This document shows, piece by piece, positions 13,822 to 22,592 of a stretch of DNA of 42,461 bases; position 1 is the stretch's first letter, and each line of letters begins with the position of its first letter. The position numbers and the translations under genes were made by a program. Source of the DNA: Streptomyces tendae (GTDB lineage Bacteria > Actinomycetota > Actinomycetes > Streptomycetales > Streptomycetaceae); NCBI RefSeq assembly GCF_014650435.1, contig NZ_BMUY01000025.1, positions 1 to 42,461 of the forward strand, written 5' to 3'. The notes beneath the pieces were generated by a model. That model worked only from the letters and a program-made list of their open reading frames with translations, was not told the origin of the DNA and did not search any database.

Positions 13822-15444
13822 GTGGGAAAGAAGAAACAGCAGGTCAGTGACGACTTGTGGGGGCAGGGTGCGGGCGCCATCGGCGGCCTCGCCGTCGTCT
13901 TCGGCATTCTCGCCGCCATCAAGGACAAACTCGGCCTGTCCTGGCCGGCCACCGTACTGCTCACCGCAGGCGTCCTGGTCGGCCTCGGATACGCCGCCTG
14001 GCGCCTGCGGAGCAGCCTCGTGCGGCTGCTGCACGGCACGCCGCAGCCCGCCGCCGCAGCCGTGCAGAAGGAAGCGCCAGCGGCCTCCCTGGACGGTGAG
14101 CAGGCAGGCGCTGAACTGCTGCCTGCTCACCCGGAACTCACCGCGGCACTGCGCACGGCCGGCGTCATCGGCAGCGAGCAGGTCATCCGCGCCGACCAGG
14201 TGACGATCGCCCCGGTGCAGACCGGCGACCTCTACGACTTCCTGGTCCCCAAGGGCCGTACCTACGAGGACGTCGAGAAGCGCCTGGGCGCCGTGGCCGG
14301 GATGTTCGGTGTCACTCGCCTGCACATGACCCTTGAGCGCAGCCGTGACAACGAGCGCCGCGTCAAGCTCCTCAAGCTGCACGAGCCCCCGTTCACCAGG
14401 CCTTTCCCGGCTCCGACCAGGCAGGAGATCGAAGCGTTCGCCGGCGTCCCGCTCGGTCACGACGTGACCGGCCAGCTCGCCGGCGTGCCCACCTTCGACA
14501 AAGCATCCCTGCTGGTCGCGGGAATGACACAGATGGGCAAAACCACTCTGGTCAACGGCCTCATCACCTGCCTGCTCATCGCCTACGGCGAATTCGAGCT
14601 GTATCTGCTCGACGGCAAATTCTGCGGGCTGACCCGCTTCGAGCCGTACGCCACCCGCTACGAGTCATCCGACGACCCGGCCGTGTTCTGGGACATGGTC
14701 CAAGAACTCAACCAGCGGTCGGACGAGCGGTACGCGCAAATTACGGAAGCCATCCGTAACCGCCAGACCCCGCCCAAGTTCAAGCCGGTCATCTTCATCG
14801 TCGATGAAGCGGCCGACTTCTTCGCCTCGGGTGCCACAAACGAGGAAAAGGACCAGGCCAAGCAGATTGCCGAGGACACGAGGTCACTGGTTGCCAAGTC
14901 CCTGGAATCCGGCATTTCCACGGTGCTCATGACGCAGCGCCCCTCCACGAATGCCATTCCCGTCATGGTCCGTGACCAGTTCCTTTACCGGATGTGCCTG
15001 TATGTGGCATCGGCGGGAACGGCCAAGGTTGCTCTCGGTGACACCTATTTCGAAACGGTCGCGCCGATCAACCCGGTACTCCTCGACCCGGACATCAAGG
15101 GCCAGGCAGTACTGTTCGCCAAGGGGCGCTCCACCCTCATCAGAGGGTTCAACTTCGAGGACAAGTTCATCTGGGACGTGGTGGATGAAAGAGTCGCCAA
15201 GCGCATGGAATCCCTCCCGGAAGAAACGCCGCTGAGGCAGGCCATCGAACTGATGCGGGCCAAGGGTGTGGAGTTCATGACCACACCGGACATGGCGCCC
15301 GCACTCGGCATCCTCGAAGACGATCCGGTCAAGCGCGGAAAGAAGCTGAACGAGCTTCTCGGCGGGCCGCCCACCTACAAGAACTCCCAGGGGCGCGGCT
15401 ACCGACTGGCCGATCTGACCGCCTTCGCGATGTCCGGGTCGTGA
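13822..15444 (+). CDS. traB: FtsK/SpoIIIE-type DNA translocase, conjugal transfer protein TraB
   Basis: 540 aa from a GTG with AAGGAGAGGGG upstream; the frame is open further left but without coding character. Two membrane segments occupy about 10-55. The motor domain has Walker A 'GMTQMGKTT' (234-242), Walker B 'VIFIVDEAAD' (about 323-332) and the FtsK-like 'STVLMTQRPSTNAIPVMVRDQF'. The end 'NSQGRGYRLADL' is the TraB-type tail. In Streptomyces such hexameric pumps move double-stranded DNA between mycelia without a relaxase, recognising clt repeats, which are present just upstream. Its stop overlaps a possible small ORF at 15441. Confidence 0.85.
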   Translation: MGKKKQQVSDDLWGQGAGAIGGLAVVFGILAAIKDKLGLSWPATVLLTAGVLVGLGYAAWRLRSSLVRLLHGTPQPAAAAVQKEAPAASLDGEQAGAELLPAHPELTAALRTAGVIGSEQVIRADQVTIAPVQTGDLYDFLVPKGRTYEDVEKRLGAVAGMFGVTRLHMTLERSRDNERRVKLLKLHEPPFTRPFPAPTRQEIEAFAGVPLGHDVTGQLAGVPTFDKASLLVAGMTQMGKTTLVNGLITCLLIAYGEFELYLLDGKFCGLTRFEPYATRYESSDDPAVFWDMVQELNQRSDERYAQITEAIRNRQTPPKFKPVIFIVDEAADFFASGATNEEKDQAKQIAEDTRSLVAKSLESGISTVLMTQRPSTNAIPVMVRDQFLYRMCLYVASAGTAKVALGDTYFETVAPINPVLLDPDIKGQAVLFAKGRSTLIRGFNFEDKFIWDVVDERVAKRMESLPEETPLRQAIELMRAKGVEFMTTPDMAPALGILEDDPVKRGKKLNELLGGPPTYKNSQGRGYRLADLTAFAMSGS

Positions 15445-15635
15445 CCGTCACGCCGCATCGCCACCGCATCGCCATCACGCTGCCGCCGACCGCCATGCCA
15501 CCGCCATCCTGGCGGTCCCGTGGCGGTCCCGTGGCGGTCCATGGCGGTCACCTGGCGGTGCCATGGCGGACCGGCATGGCGGAGCTGACCTGCGAAAACA
15601 CGTCACATGCAGGAAAGGAGGGAAGACGCCCTTGA
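15441..15635 (+). CDS. Doubtful small ORF over tandem GGCGGTCC repeat
   Basis: 64 codons from a GTG overlapping the traB stop (GTGA), ending at a TGA that overlaps the TTG start of the next gene. The overlaps suggest translational coupling, but the product (MTVTPHRHRIAITLPPTAMPPPS...) is low in complexity and lies over a DNA tandem repeat. It may only be a ribosome path between traB and the hydrolase gene. Confidence 0.3.
   Translation: MTVTPHRHRIAITLPPTAMPPPSWRSRGGPVAVHGGHLAVPWRTGMAELTCENTSHAGKEGRRP
15509..15580. repeat. Tandem repeat of TGGCGGTCCCG
   Basis: About three 11-base units, followed by degenerate ATGGCGG/CTGGCGG units, between traB and the hydrolase gene. It may be simple repeat expansion or a protein-binding site. 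Confidence 0.5.
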
Positions 15636-16627
15636 GGAGCACCACAGCCGTCACCATCGGCGTAGGAGCCACCGCCGCCGTCGTCCTGGGCGCGCTCGTC
15701 CAGGCCGCCGGCAACGACCCGGTGGGCACAGCGCTCAGCATGGCCGTCCCCGCCGAATACAAGCAGCTGATCGAGGAAGCGGGGAACACCTGTCCTGAGG
15801 TCACCCCAAATCTTCTTGCCGCGCTTCTCACGCAGGAATCCAACTTCGATCCGGAAGCACGCTCGCAAGTCGGAGCGCTGGGAATCGCACAGTTCATGCC
15901 GTCTACGTGGGAGACCCACGGAATCGACGGCAACGGGGACGGCAAGCGCGATGTGATGGATCCTGAAGACGCGATCCCCTCATCGGCGAAGTACCTGTGC
16001 ACTATCGCCAAGGACGTCAAAGACGTTCCCGGGAACAAGCAGGCCAACATGCTGGCCGCATACAACGCCGGACCCCAAGCCGTCCGCGACGCTGGAGGAA
16101 TACCGCCCTTCGAAGAAACACAGAACTACGTCCGTTCCATCACCGCACTCGCCAACTCTGGCGGCGGCGGTGGAAAGACAGCGACCACTGACCAGGCCGC
16201 CACCGCCATCAACGCGGCGAAACAGATGATCGGCACCCCGTACTCATGGGGCGGCGGAAACGCTAACGGTCCCAGCGCGGGAACCTGCTGCTCCCCCAAC
16301 GGCCGATCCGGAAAATCGACCGTTGGTTTCGACTGCTCCGGCCTCACGCTCTACGCCTACGCAAAAGCAGGAATCACCCTGCCCCGCACGGCAGCCGCAC
16401 AATATGCGGCATCCGAGCCCATCAAACCCGGCCAGATGAAACCCGGCGACCTCGTCTTTTACGGCAGTAATGCCACGAGCATTCACCACGTCGGCATTTA
16501 CGTCGGCAGCGGCTGGATGATCGACGCCCCCCGTCCCGGCACACAAGTCCGCTACTCCCCCCTCGACACGATGCGCGACCTTTTCGCGGTCGGCCGTCCC
16601 ACCTCGAACACCAACAAGGAGATCTGA
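15632..16627 (+). CDS. Lytic transglycosylase + NlpC/P60 cell-wall hydrolase (VirB1-like)
   Basis: 331 aa from a TTG with GGAAAGGAGGG upstream. A single N-terminal membrane anchor (about 7-27) precedes an SLT domain (about 45-175) with catalytic-type Glu69 in 'TQESNFDPEARS' and 'GALGIAQFMPSTW'. A Gly-rich linker leads to an NlpC/P60 domain (about 190-325) with nucleophile Cys235 in 'FDCSGL' and His286 in 'HHVGIYVG'. Such two-domain enzymes open peptidoglycan for secretion or conjugation channels and correspond to VirB1. The stop overlaps the next ATG (TGATG), so it is in one operon with the VirB-like genes. Confidence 0.85.
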   Translation: MRSTTAVTIGVGATAAVVLGALVQAAGNDPVGTALSMAVPAEYKQLIEEAGNTCPEVTPNLLAALLTQESNFDPEARSQVGALGIAQFMPSTWETHGIDGNGDGKRDVMDPEDAIPSSAKYLCTIAKDVKDVPGNKQANMLAAYNAGPQAVRDAGGIPPFEETQNYVRSITALANSGGGGGKTATTDQAATAINAAKQMIGTPYSWGGGNANGPSAGTCCSPNGRSGKSTVGFDCSGLTLYAYAKAGITLPRTAAAQYAASEPIKPGQMKPGDLVFYGSNATSIHHVGIYVGSGWMIDAPRPGTQVRYSPLDTMRDLFAVGRPTSNTNKEI

Positions 16628-16899
16628 TGCGCAAGTTCAACATCGCCGCCCCCGTCGACATGAGCGAAGGCTTCAAGGACTTCTTCGACACCATCGGCCT
16701 GACCGGTGGCGGCCTGGTCACCAAGGGCATCGCCGCCGTCATCGCCGTCATCGCCCTGCGCATGCTCCTGCAGCTGTCCGGCGACCCCAAGGGCGCCCTG
16801 CGCAAGGGCAGCATGGCCGTCGGCACATTGTTCGTCGCCGTGGTCCTCGCCCTCTACGGCGACACCCTGTTCAGCACCGTGACCGAGGCCAAGGGCTGA
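16627..16899 (+). CDS. Small two-helix membrane protein, possible VirB2-like subunit
   Basis: 90 aa with two hydrophobic segments (about 31-50, 65-82). The segments 'GLTGGGLVTKGIAAVIAVIALRMLL' and 'GSMAVGTLFVAVVLALYG' recall small pilin-like VirB2 proteins in size, topology and position, but no specific motif settles it. Translation is coupled to the hydrolase gene before it, and the VirB6-like gene starts 4 bp after it. Confidence 0.55.
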   Translation: MRKFNIAAPVDMSEGFKDFFDTIGLTGGGLVTKGIAAVIAVIALRMLLQLSGDPKGALRKGSMAVGTLFVAVVLALYGDTLFSTVTEAKG

Positions 16900-16903
16900 T
16901 CAC

Positions 16904-18172
16904 ATGGCGTTCCGGGCAGACGAAGACCCGTGCGACGCCCTGAAGGGCACGCCGGGCTACGAGTACTGCGTGCGGGACGACGACGGTGGCGGCCCCCCTG
17001 ACGGGGGGCCGCCCGCCGGCGGGGGCCAGGGCCTCACCGACGGAGCCGTCACCAACGTCCAAGACCTCGCTGAAAGCCTCCTCAAGAAGCTCGGAGAGCT
17101 GGTGGCGCCCGACAGCACCTGGGCGCCGGAGAAGCCCGACAACTGGCTCTACAGCCAGTTCCTGTGGCTGGGCCAGCACCTGGCCGTCGCCATCTTCATC
17201 TGCGTCATCGTCGTGTGCGCCCTGACCGCATGGCAGGGCGCACCCCGCATGAAGCAGATGGGCGCCTCCACCGGATGGACCCTCGCGGCCGTCGCCGGCA
17301 TGGCCTCCGTCCCCGGCGTCGTGATGTTGCTGAACAAGGCCGTCAGCGCCGCCTTCACCACCATGTTCAGTAGCAACGAATCCACCCTGTTCGGCGCGAT
17401 CTCCAAAGACATGGACAAGGCAGCTGACGCGGACAACCCACTGGCGCTTCTGCTGATCCTGGCCGCGCTCGTGGTTGCTCTCGCGTTCGCGGCGCTGGTG
17501 TTCGCGACACGGAATCTCGGCATCCTGGCGTTCGTCTGCATGGCGCCTCTGGTGCTGGCGTCGTTGGCCCGCGGGGGTGACACGTCGGCAGTCAAGGCGT
17601 GGGCGCAGCGGCTGCTGGGCCTCATGTTCGCCCCGCTGACGCTCATTCTGGTCAGCCCGTTCGTGAAGATGACGGAGGGCGCCCTCGTGATGGACGCGGT
17701 GCTGCTGGTCGGAGCCGACGTCCTCATGCTGCGGATGGTCTTCCACGGGGTGCCGTACTTCGGACCGCGCATGGCTCGTGGTGCTCGGGCGATGGTGGAG
17801 CGCAGGACCGAGAACCCGCTGGCGCGGGCGGTCGTGCGGGCCGGCGCACCGGACGTCTATGAGCAGGAGACGACTCCGCGCGGGCCGCGCCTGGTGGACA
17901 CTCCGCGCCGCGCCATGACACAGGACCGGGGGGTACTGCTGGCCGCCTACGGCGTCAAGCAGCCCAACCGCCCCGGACGGCTCACCACCGCATCGGCCAG
18001 CGACAAGATCCGGCAGGACGCGGCCCGTACCGAACAGCTCCGCCAGGCCCGCCGGCCAACCCGGGGAGCAACTCCGCGCGCAGCCGGCGGACAGGCGGGA
18101 CCAGCCACGCGGTCGGTGCCCACTCCCGCAGCGGCACCGGAACCGACGGCCCCGCCAGCGAGCAACCCGTAA
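16904..18172 (+). CDS. VirB6/TrbL-like polytopic membrane protein
   Basis: 422 aa. After a Gly/Pro-rich N-terminus, about six membrane segments lie between 85 and 285 ('HLAVAIFICVIVVCALTAW', 'TLAAVAGMASVPGVVMLL', 'LALLLILAALVVALAFAALVFAT', 'LGILAFVCMAPLVLASLA', 'LGLMFAPLTLILVSPF', 'LVMDAVLLVGADVLMLRMVF'). A long Arg/Pro/Ala-rich cytoplasmic tail follows. The topology and the place between a VirB1/VirB2-like pair and a VirB4-like ATPase fit VirB6/TrbL, the inner-membrane channel component of type IV secretion systems. Confidence 0.65.
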   Translation: MAFRADEDPCDALKGTPGYEYCVRDDDGGGPPDGGPPAGGGQGLTDGAVTNVQDLAESLLKKLGELVAPDSTWAPEKPDNWLYSQFLWLGQHLAVAIFICVIVVCALTAWQGAPRMKQMGASTGWTLAAVAGMASVPGVVMLLNKAVSAAFTTMFSSNESTLFGAISKDMDKAADADNPLALLLILAALVVALAFAALVFATRNLGILAFVCMAPLVLASLARGGDTSAVKAWAQRLLGLMFAPLTLILVSPFVKMTEGALVMDAVLLVGADVLMLRMVFHGVPYFGPRMARGARAMVERRTENPLARAVVRAGAPDVYEQETTPRGPRLVDTPRRAMTQDRGVLLAAYGVKQPNRPGRLTTASASDKIRQDAARTEQLRQARRPTRGATPRAAGGQAGPATRSVPTPAAAPEPTAPPASNP

Positions 18173-18177
18173 CCCCC

Positions 18178-18229
18178 GCCGGCCCCGGCGCCCCGCCGTC
18201 TCACAGCAGCGGTGGGCGCCGGGGCCGGC
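18178..18229 (+). terminator. Hairpin between VirB6-like and VirB4-N-like genes
   Basis: Perfect 16-bp arms (18178-18193 and 18214-18229) with a 20-base loop. It may reduce read-through into the next gene rather than end the operon, since the downstream gene has a strong ribosome site. Confidence 0.5.
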
Positions 18230-18252
18230 CCATCCCTTGAGGAGGAAATGCC

Positions 18253-19329
18253 ATGTACTCCCTGACGCCTGGCTACCGTGTGCCCGCCCTGCAGCACGGT
18301 CTGAGCCCTGTCGAGACCCTGTTGACGAAAGCCAACGCCGGCGTCGGGAGCGCCGTCCTGATGTCGGCCGTGCTCACCCCGCCCCCCATCTGGGCATTCG
18401 GTGCGGTCGGCGCTACCGCCGCGCTGCTCAACGTGGCGCCCGGGCCGCGCTCGCTCGCCCGGTGGGCGGCCGTCGGCTACCGGCGCCTGCGGGAGCGCAC
18501 CGCCCCGGCCGCCATGACCGACAACGCGGGGGCAACCTCGACCTGGACGCTGTACCCGGAGCACGGCACCATGCAGGACACACAGCTGCGCGCCGCCTGG
18601 CACGAGGCGTTCTCCCGCGCTCTCGCGTTCGCTGGCGACCAGGCCCGCGGCGCCGGGATCCAGGTGCACGTCACGCACCACACCACCGTCGGTGAGTACA
18701 CCGACCACGCACAGACGATCTCCGTACACGTGCCCAAGGGCCTGGTTGGCCAGCCCGCCCGGGTCGTCGACACGATGGCCCACGAGTTCGCCGGCCTCGG
18801 GGCCCTGACCCTGGTGGAGCCGGAGCCGCTGCCCCTCGTGACCGCGCGCGGCGCGGGATGGGTCGCTCTGGACGACGGCCGCCACGCCAGCACGGCCCGG
18901 ATCACGGCCTGGCCCGACGAGACGGGCGGCGACCTCATGCCCAAGCTCCTGCTCGGGCAGGGCGCCGAGGAGCGGTCGTTGTCCGTCCTGTACCGGCCGC
19001 TGCCGACGGGCCAGTCCCGCCGGTCCGCGAAGTGGCAGCGCGCCGCCAGCGAGGCCTTCGTCACCGACAAGGTCAAGCAGGACTCGCACGACCTGGCCAG
19101 CAGCGCGATGCACGGCGCGCTGGTCCAGGGCGCCACGCTCGTCGACGTCGACGCCTACCTGACGGTGTGGGGAGACAGCCCCGAGGCCGTCACCGACGCA
19201 CGCTGGCAGGCCTCCCTCATGGCCGACCGGCACCGCCTGGGTCTCGACTGGCTCACCGGCCAGCAGCACCGCGCCCACGTGATGACCACCCCACACGGAG
19301 CCTCCACCAGGAAAGGGGCGATCCTCTGA
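18253..19329 (+). CDS. SCO6880/VirB4 N-terminal-like transfer protein
   Basis: 358 aa from an ATG with GAGGAGGAAA upstream. The first ~75 residues hold two membrane segments ('VGSAVLMSAVLTPPPIWAFGAVGATAALLNVAP'), recalling the PrgI/VirB3-like part of SCO6880 proteins. The rest is a soluble alpha/beta domain like the N-terminal half of VirB4, and there is no Walker motif. The stop overlaps the start of the ATPase gene (TGATG). The most likely reading is that VirB3/VirB4-N and the VirB4 ATPase are encoded separately here and assemble together. Confidence 0.6.
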   Translation: MYSLTPGYRVPALQHGLSPVETLLTKANAGVGSAVLMSAVLTPPPIWAFGAVGATAALLNVAPGPRSLARWAAVGYRRLRERTAPAAMTDNAGATSTWTLYPEHGTMQDTQLRAAWHEAFSRALAFAGDQARGAGIQVHVTHHTTVGEYTDHAQTISVHVPKGLVGQPARVVDTMAHEFAGLGALTLVEPEPLPLVTARGAGWVALDDGRHASTARITAWPDETGGDLMPKLLLGQGAEERSLSVLYRPLPTGQSRRSAKWQRAASEAFVTDKVKQDSHDLASSAMHGALVQGATLVDVDAYLTVWGDSPEAVTDARWQASLMADRHRLGLDWLTGQQHRAHVMTTPHGASTRKGAIL

Positions 19330-21509
19330 TGATTCGCCTGCCCTCCAGCCACGCCGCGATCACCGCACCGCTCGTCACCTCCAACGCCCGCTTTCCCGGC
19401 ATCCCGATCGGCCGCTCGCTCCTGGACGGCCGCCCGTTCCACCTCTCCCCCGCGATGACCGACGACGCCGTCTTGCCGTCGACCACCAGCCTCGCCCTGG
19501 GCGGTCTCGGCTCGGGCAAATCCACGACGGCAAAAGTCCGCGCTCGCCGCGAACACCACATGCACGGCCACCAGTACGTCGTCATCGATTCGTACGGGGA
19601 GGAAAACGCTGGTGAGTGGGTGCCCCTGACCCACGCCCTCAACGGCAAGGTTATTACGGCCGGTTCGTTCACCCTGAACCCGGTCTCCGACCTGTTTCCC
19701 CGAGAGGTCCGCGAGCAGCTCGTCCGCTCGCTCATCGCCGCTGTGGAGCCCGGCGCCCTCACCCACCAGGCGACCCACGCTCTCCAGCATGCCCTCAACC
19801 ACCCCAAGGCTGGGAACCTCAATGGCCTGGTGGATGCGCTGGTGGAGCCGGAAGACGGACGGTGGCCGGCCACCAAGCTCGCTGAGTGGGGGGAGGGCGC
19901 CGCCATCGCCCTGTCCCGCTACACCGAGGGATCGCTGCGCGGTCTGTTCGACGGAGACAACGCCAGCCTCCCCGAGACCGACCTTCCCATCCTCTGCTTC
20001 GACTTCTCCCGTCTGGACCGCAACAGTCCGGCGATTCCGTCGCTGATGGCAGCGGTGGCGTGCTGGGTCGAGCACGTGTGGCTGCCTCAGTCGACCGCCC
20101 CCCACCGCCACCTGGTCCTCGAGGAGGCGTGGCAGATTCTGCTGTCACCGGCCACCAGCGAACTGATCCAGCGGCTGTTGAAGTTCAGCCGCAAGATGGG
20201 GCTATCGCTGGACGTGGTGATGCACACGCTGTCCGACCTCGGGACCGGTCCGGCGCAGGATCTGGCACGACTGTGCGAGGTCGCCCACATCGGGCGCCTC
20301 GGGCCTGAAGAAGCCGCTCTCGTCGGCACCTTGCTCAACCTCCCTGACTGGGCCATCGCCAAGATCCCGACCCTGGACCCCGGGCAGGCCGTGTGGAAGG
20401 TCGGCCCCGACTACGTCGACATCGTCCAGACGGTGATCAGCGAGGACGAAGCTCGGCTGACCGACACCTCATCCCGTCGCCGCCAGGCGCAGCAAGCCCT
20501 CGCTGTCGAGCAGGACACCGCCACACCCGCCACTGCTCCCGACGTCTCCGAAGACCAGGACCAGGAGCAGGAGCAGGACACCGCCGTGCTCCCGGCCCTT
20601 GACCAGGACAGCGCCATTGATGACGACGCGTGGGATTGGGAGATGCCTCCCAATGTCATCGACACCCGTCACCAGGACGCCATCCAGGCCGCACGGGAGG
20701 GGCGGTGCAGCGAGGCCGCCGACCTCGCCGCGCTCGGGGAACGCGAGGACATCCACGCCCACGGCATCAACTCCGACGAGGCCATTTCCTGGCTGTCGAC
20801 CCGGGCCAAGGTGGCTGAACTGTGCGGAAGCCCGGACCAGGCCATACAACTGCGCGCTACCGTCGCCCGTATGGGCAAGGAAGTTGAATGGTTCGAGCAG
20901 ACCCAGGACGATGACACCTCACCGCAGTGGCACCGCGGACCCGACCCGGTGACGCCCACACCGCCTGCGGAGTACGAACCGTCAGCGAAGGCACGCCGGC
21001 GCACCTGGCCCTACATCGCCGCCATCGCGGCTCTGGCCATCGCCGCCGGCGGAGTATGGCAGAGCGCTGCGGACGACAAGAAGGAGCAAGCGCAGCAGGA
21101 GAAGGCAGCCGCCTACAAGGGGGTGTCCGCTGTAAACCTCAACATTGACGGAGTCGAGACCGAAACCTTGGCGAAGTGGAGCAAGGACGGTAAGTCCGTG
21201 GTCCTGTCCGTCTGGGTCGACTCGGAAGAGAAGCCGAAGTTCGTACGGATCGACTCCGGCGACCAGAAGGCGCAGGAGAAGGTGACTCCCTTGGAAGAGG
21301 GCCAGATCCCCATGCCCACCCGTCTGGAGGTGAAGGTGCCGGTCGAGGACCACTACGAAGCGGTACGGATGACCGTTGCCGTGGGCGGCCCGCAGTGGAA
21401 AGAAGGCAGCCGGGCCCCGGGGCGCACGATCGAGTTCCGTCCGGATCGGACCGCCGTCGACACCGAGACAGGCAAGGAGCTCAAGCAGCACTACTCCCGG
21501 CTGCTCTGA
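19329..21509 (+). CDS. VirB4-like ATPase with membrane-anchored C-terminal extension
   Basis: 726 aa from an ATG overlapping the previous stop. Walker A 'GGLGSGKST' is at 58-66, Walker B 'HLVLEEAWQ' near 260-268, and 'HTLSDLGTGPAQDLARLCEVAHIGRL' is typical of VirB4/TraG-type RecA domains. The ATPase domain starts almost at the N-terminus because the VirB4 N-terminal part is in the preceding gene. An acidic linker ('EDQDQEQEQDTA') leads to a helical region, then one membrane segment at about 559-577 and a ~145-residue C-terminal domain that would lie outside the membrane. That extension is unusual for VirB4. It ends the transfer operon. Confidence 0.75.
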   Translation: MIRLPSSHAAITAPLVTSNARFPGIPIGRSLLDGRPFHLSPAMTDDAVLPSTTSLALGGLGSGKSTTAKVRARREHHMHGHQYVVIDSYGEENAGEWVPLTHALNGKVITAGSFTLNPVSDLFPREVREQLVRSLIAAVEPGALTHQATHALQHALNHPKAGNLNGLVDALVEPEDGRWPATKLAEWGEGAAIALSRYTEGSLRGLFDGDNASLPETDLPILCFDFSRLDRNSPAIPSLMAAVACWVEHVWLPQSTAPHRHLVLEEAWQILLSPATSELIQRLLKFSRKMGLSLDVVMHTLSDLGTGPAQDLARLCEVAHIGRLGPEEAALVGTLLNLPDWAIAKIPTLDPGQAVWKVGPDYVDIVQTVISEDEARLTDTSSRRRQAQQALAVEQDTATPATAPDVSEDQDQEQEQDTAVLPALDQDSAIDDDAWDWEMPPNVIDTRHQDAIQAAREGRCSEAADLAALGEREDIHAHGINSDEAISWLSTRAKVAELCGSPDQAIQLRATVARMGKEVEWFEQTQDDDTSPQWHRGPDPVTPTPPAEYEPSAKARRRTWPYIAAIAALAIAAGGVWQSAADDKKEQAQQEKAAAYKGVSAVNLNIDGVETETLAKWSKDGKSVVLSVWVDSEEKPKFVRIDSGDQKAQEKVTPLEEGQIPMPTRLEVKVPVEDHYEAVRMTVAVGGPQWKEGSRAPGRTIEFRPDRTAVDTETGKELKQHYSRLL

Positions 21510-21691
21510 CTCTGCCCCATCCCGGCGCCTGCTGCTGATGCCCCGTACCTGGTGTGCGGGGCATCAGCGCGCTATGGCGTCGAAGCGTTCTCCGGGCGCT
21601 CCGTCTGGTCCTCACCCCCTGCCCTGCTGCGGGATGCGAGGACTGTTCAGGCCGCCCGGCCTTACGCACGACAACTCCCAGCCCTCCCCCA

Positions 21692-21934
21692 GTGATTGGA
21701 CAATTCGTGGCAGTCATAGGCGTTCTGCGGGAGCCGACCCCGCCGACCTGGTGGCAGGCGAACCGTCACAAGCTGTTCGGCGTCGCCGGATTGGTGCTCG
21801 GCTACATGCTCGGCAGCCACTTCGGTGGCACAGCCGACCCGCAGCCGTCTCATCCCCGCCCGGGCCACAGCACGCCTGCGCCCTCCGCTCCCGGAACGCA
21901 CCGCACACCCACGGCCCCTGGCTCCACCGCCTGA
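21692..21934 (+). CDS. Small membrane protein
   Basis: 80 aa from GTG 21692, with GTG 21707 an alternative; neither has a clear ribosome site. One membrane segment 'KLFGVAGLVLGYMLGSHFG' lies near 32-50, followed by a Pro/Thr/His-rich tail. A longer frame upstream lacks coding character. It lies between the VirB4 gene and the strong terminator, so it may be the last gene of the transfer operon. Confidence 0.45.
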   Translation: MIGQFVAVIGVLREPTPPTWWQANRHKLFGVAGLVLGYMLGSHFGGTADPQPSHPRPGHSTPAPSAPGTHRTPTAPGSTA

Positions 21935-21943
21935 CAGCTCCCC

Positions 21944-21998
21944 ACAGCGCTGCGCCCCGTCAGACCGAGGCTCTCGGTCTGACGGGGCGCAGCGCTGT
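21944..21998 (+). terminator. Strong terminator of the transfer operon
   Basis: Perfect 25-bp arms (21944-21968 and 21974-21998) with a 5-base loop, 10 bp past the preceding stop. This is the longest perfect hairpin seen outside the telomeres. Confidence 0.8.
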
Positions 21999-22023
21999 AC
22001 ACCGACGTCTGGAGGTACCGCAC

Positions 22024-22131
22024 GTGCTCATCCCCCGCCCGCGCCGCCGCATCGGCCGCCCCCGCCCCACCGTTCCCGGCCCCCGCTACCCGCAGCCTCC
22101 CCGGCGTCTGCCCGGCGCCTGGCGACGCTGA
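22024..22131 (+). CDS. Very small basic peptide, doubtful
   Basis: 35 codons from a GTG: an Arg/Pro-rich peptide whose TGA overlaps the ATG of the next gene (TGATG). No good ribosome site is seen. It is kept only because of the overlap, which could couple translation of the following gene. Confidence 0.25.
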   Translation: MLIPRPRRRIGRPRPTVPGPRYPQPPRRLPGAWRR

Positions 22132-22592
22132 TGGGTAAGCGAGCATGCCCCCGCCGTGATGTTCCGGAACGGTTACCGCGCGGCGCTCAGGGCCTGCCCG
22201 AGTACGACCGGGGCGCTTGCCCCGACCACCTCGCCACCCGGCGGCAGCTGCGGGACCGGAACGTCAGTCCCGGAGGGCACAGGCCGGTGGCCATCCTGCG
22301 CTGTGCGCGCTGCCGCTACGTCCCACAGTGGTCCTGCACCCACCGCAGCCGCGCGTGGCTCTACGACCTGCGGGTGGCCCGGCCCAAACGGGTGCCGACG
22401 CTCGCGCAGGAATGGGCGCTGGACCGGGCCATGGCAGCGAGACAGACCTGTCCCGTGCCGTCCTGCCGCCGGCGCTACATGTTCTGTCTGCCGCTCAAAA
22501 CTCTGGGCTGCTGTTTGGAGTGCTGGGACGGCACGCCGGCCGACCCCTCCACCTACATCGCGCCCCGCCCCGCGCATCAGCTGGCCGCGTGA
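22131..22592 (+). CDS. Cys-rich zinc-binding-like hypothetical protein
   Basis: 153 aa. The basic N-terminal part holds 'TRRQLRDRNVSPGGHRPVAILRCARC', a pattern seen in many small Streptomyces plasmid proteins. Cys pairs in 'CARCRYVPQWSC', 'CPVPSCRRRYMFC' and 'CCLEC' suggest zinc knuckles. No family could be named. The start overlaps the stop of the small ORF at 22024. It probably binds nucleic acid. Confidence 0.55.
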   Translation: MGKRACPRRDVPERLPRGAQGLPEYDRGACPDHLATRRQLRDRNVSPGGHRPVAILRCARCRYVPQWSCTHRSRAWLYDLRVARPKRVPTLAQEWALDRAMAARQTCPVPSCRRRYMFCLPLKTLGCCLECWDGTPADPSTYIAPRPAHQLAA

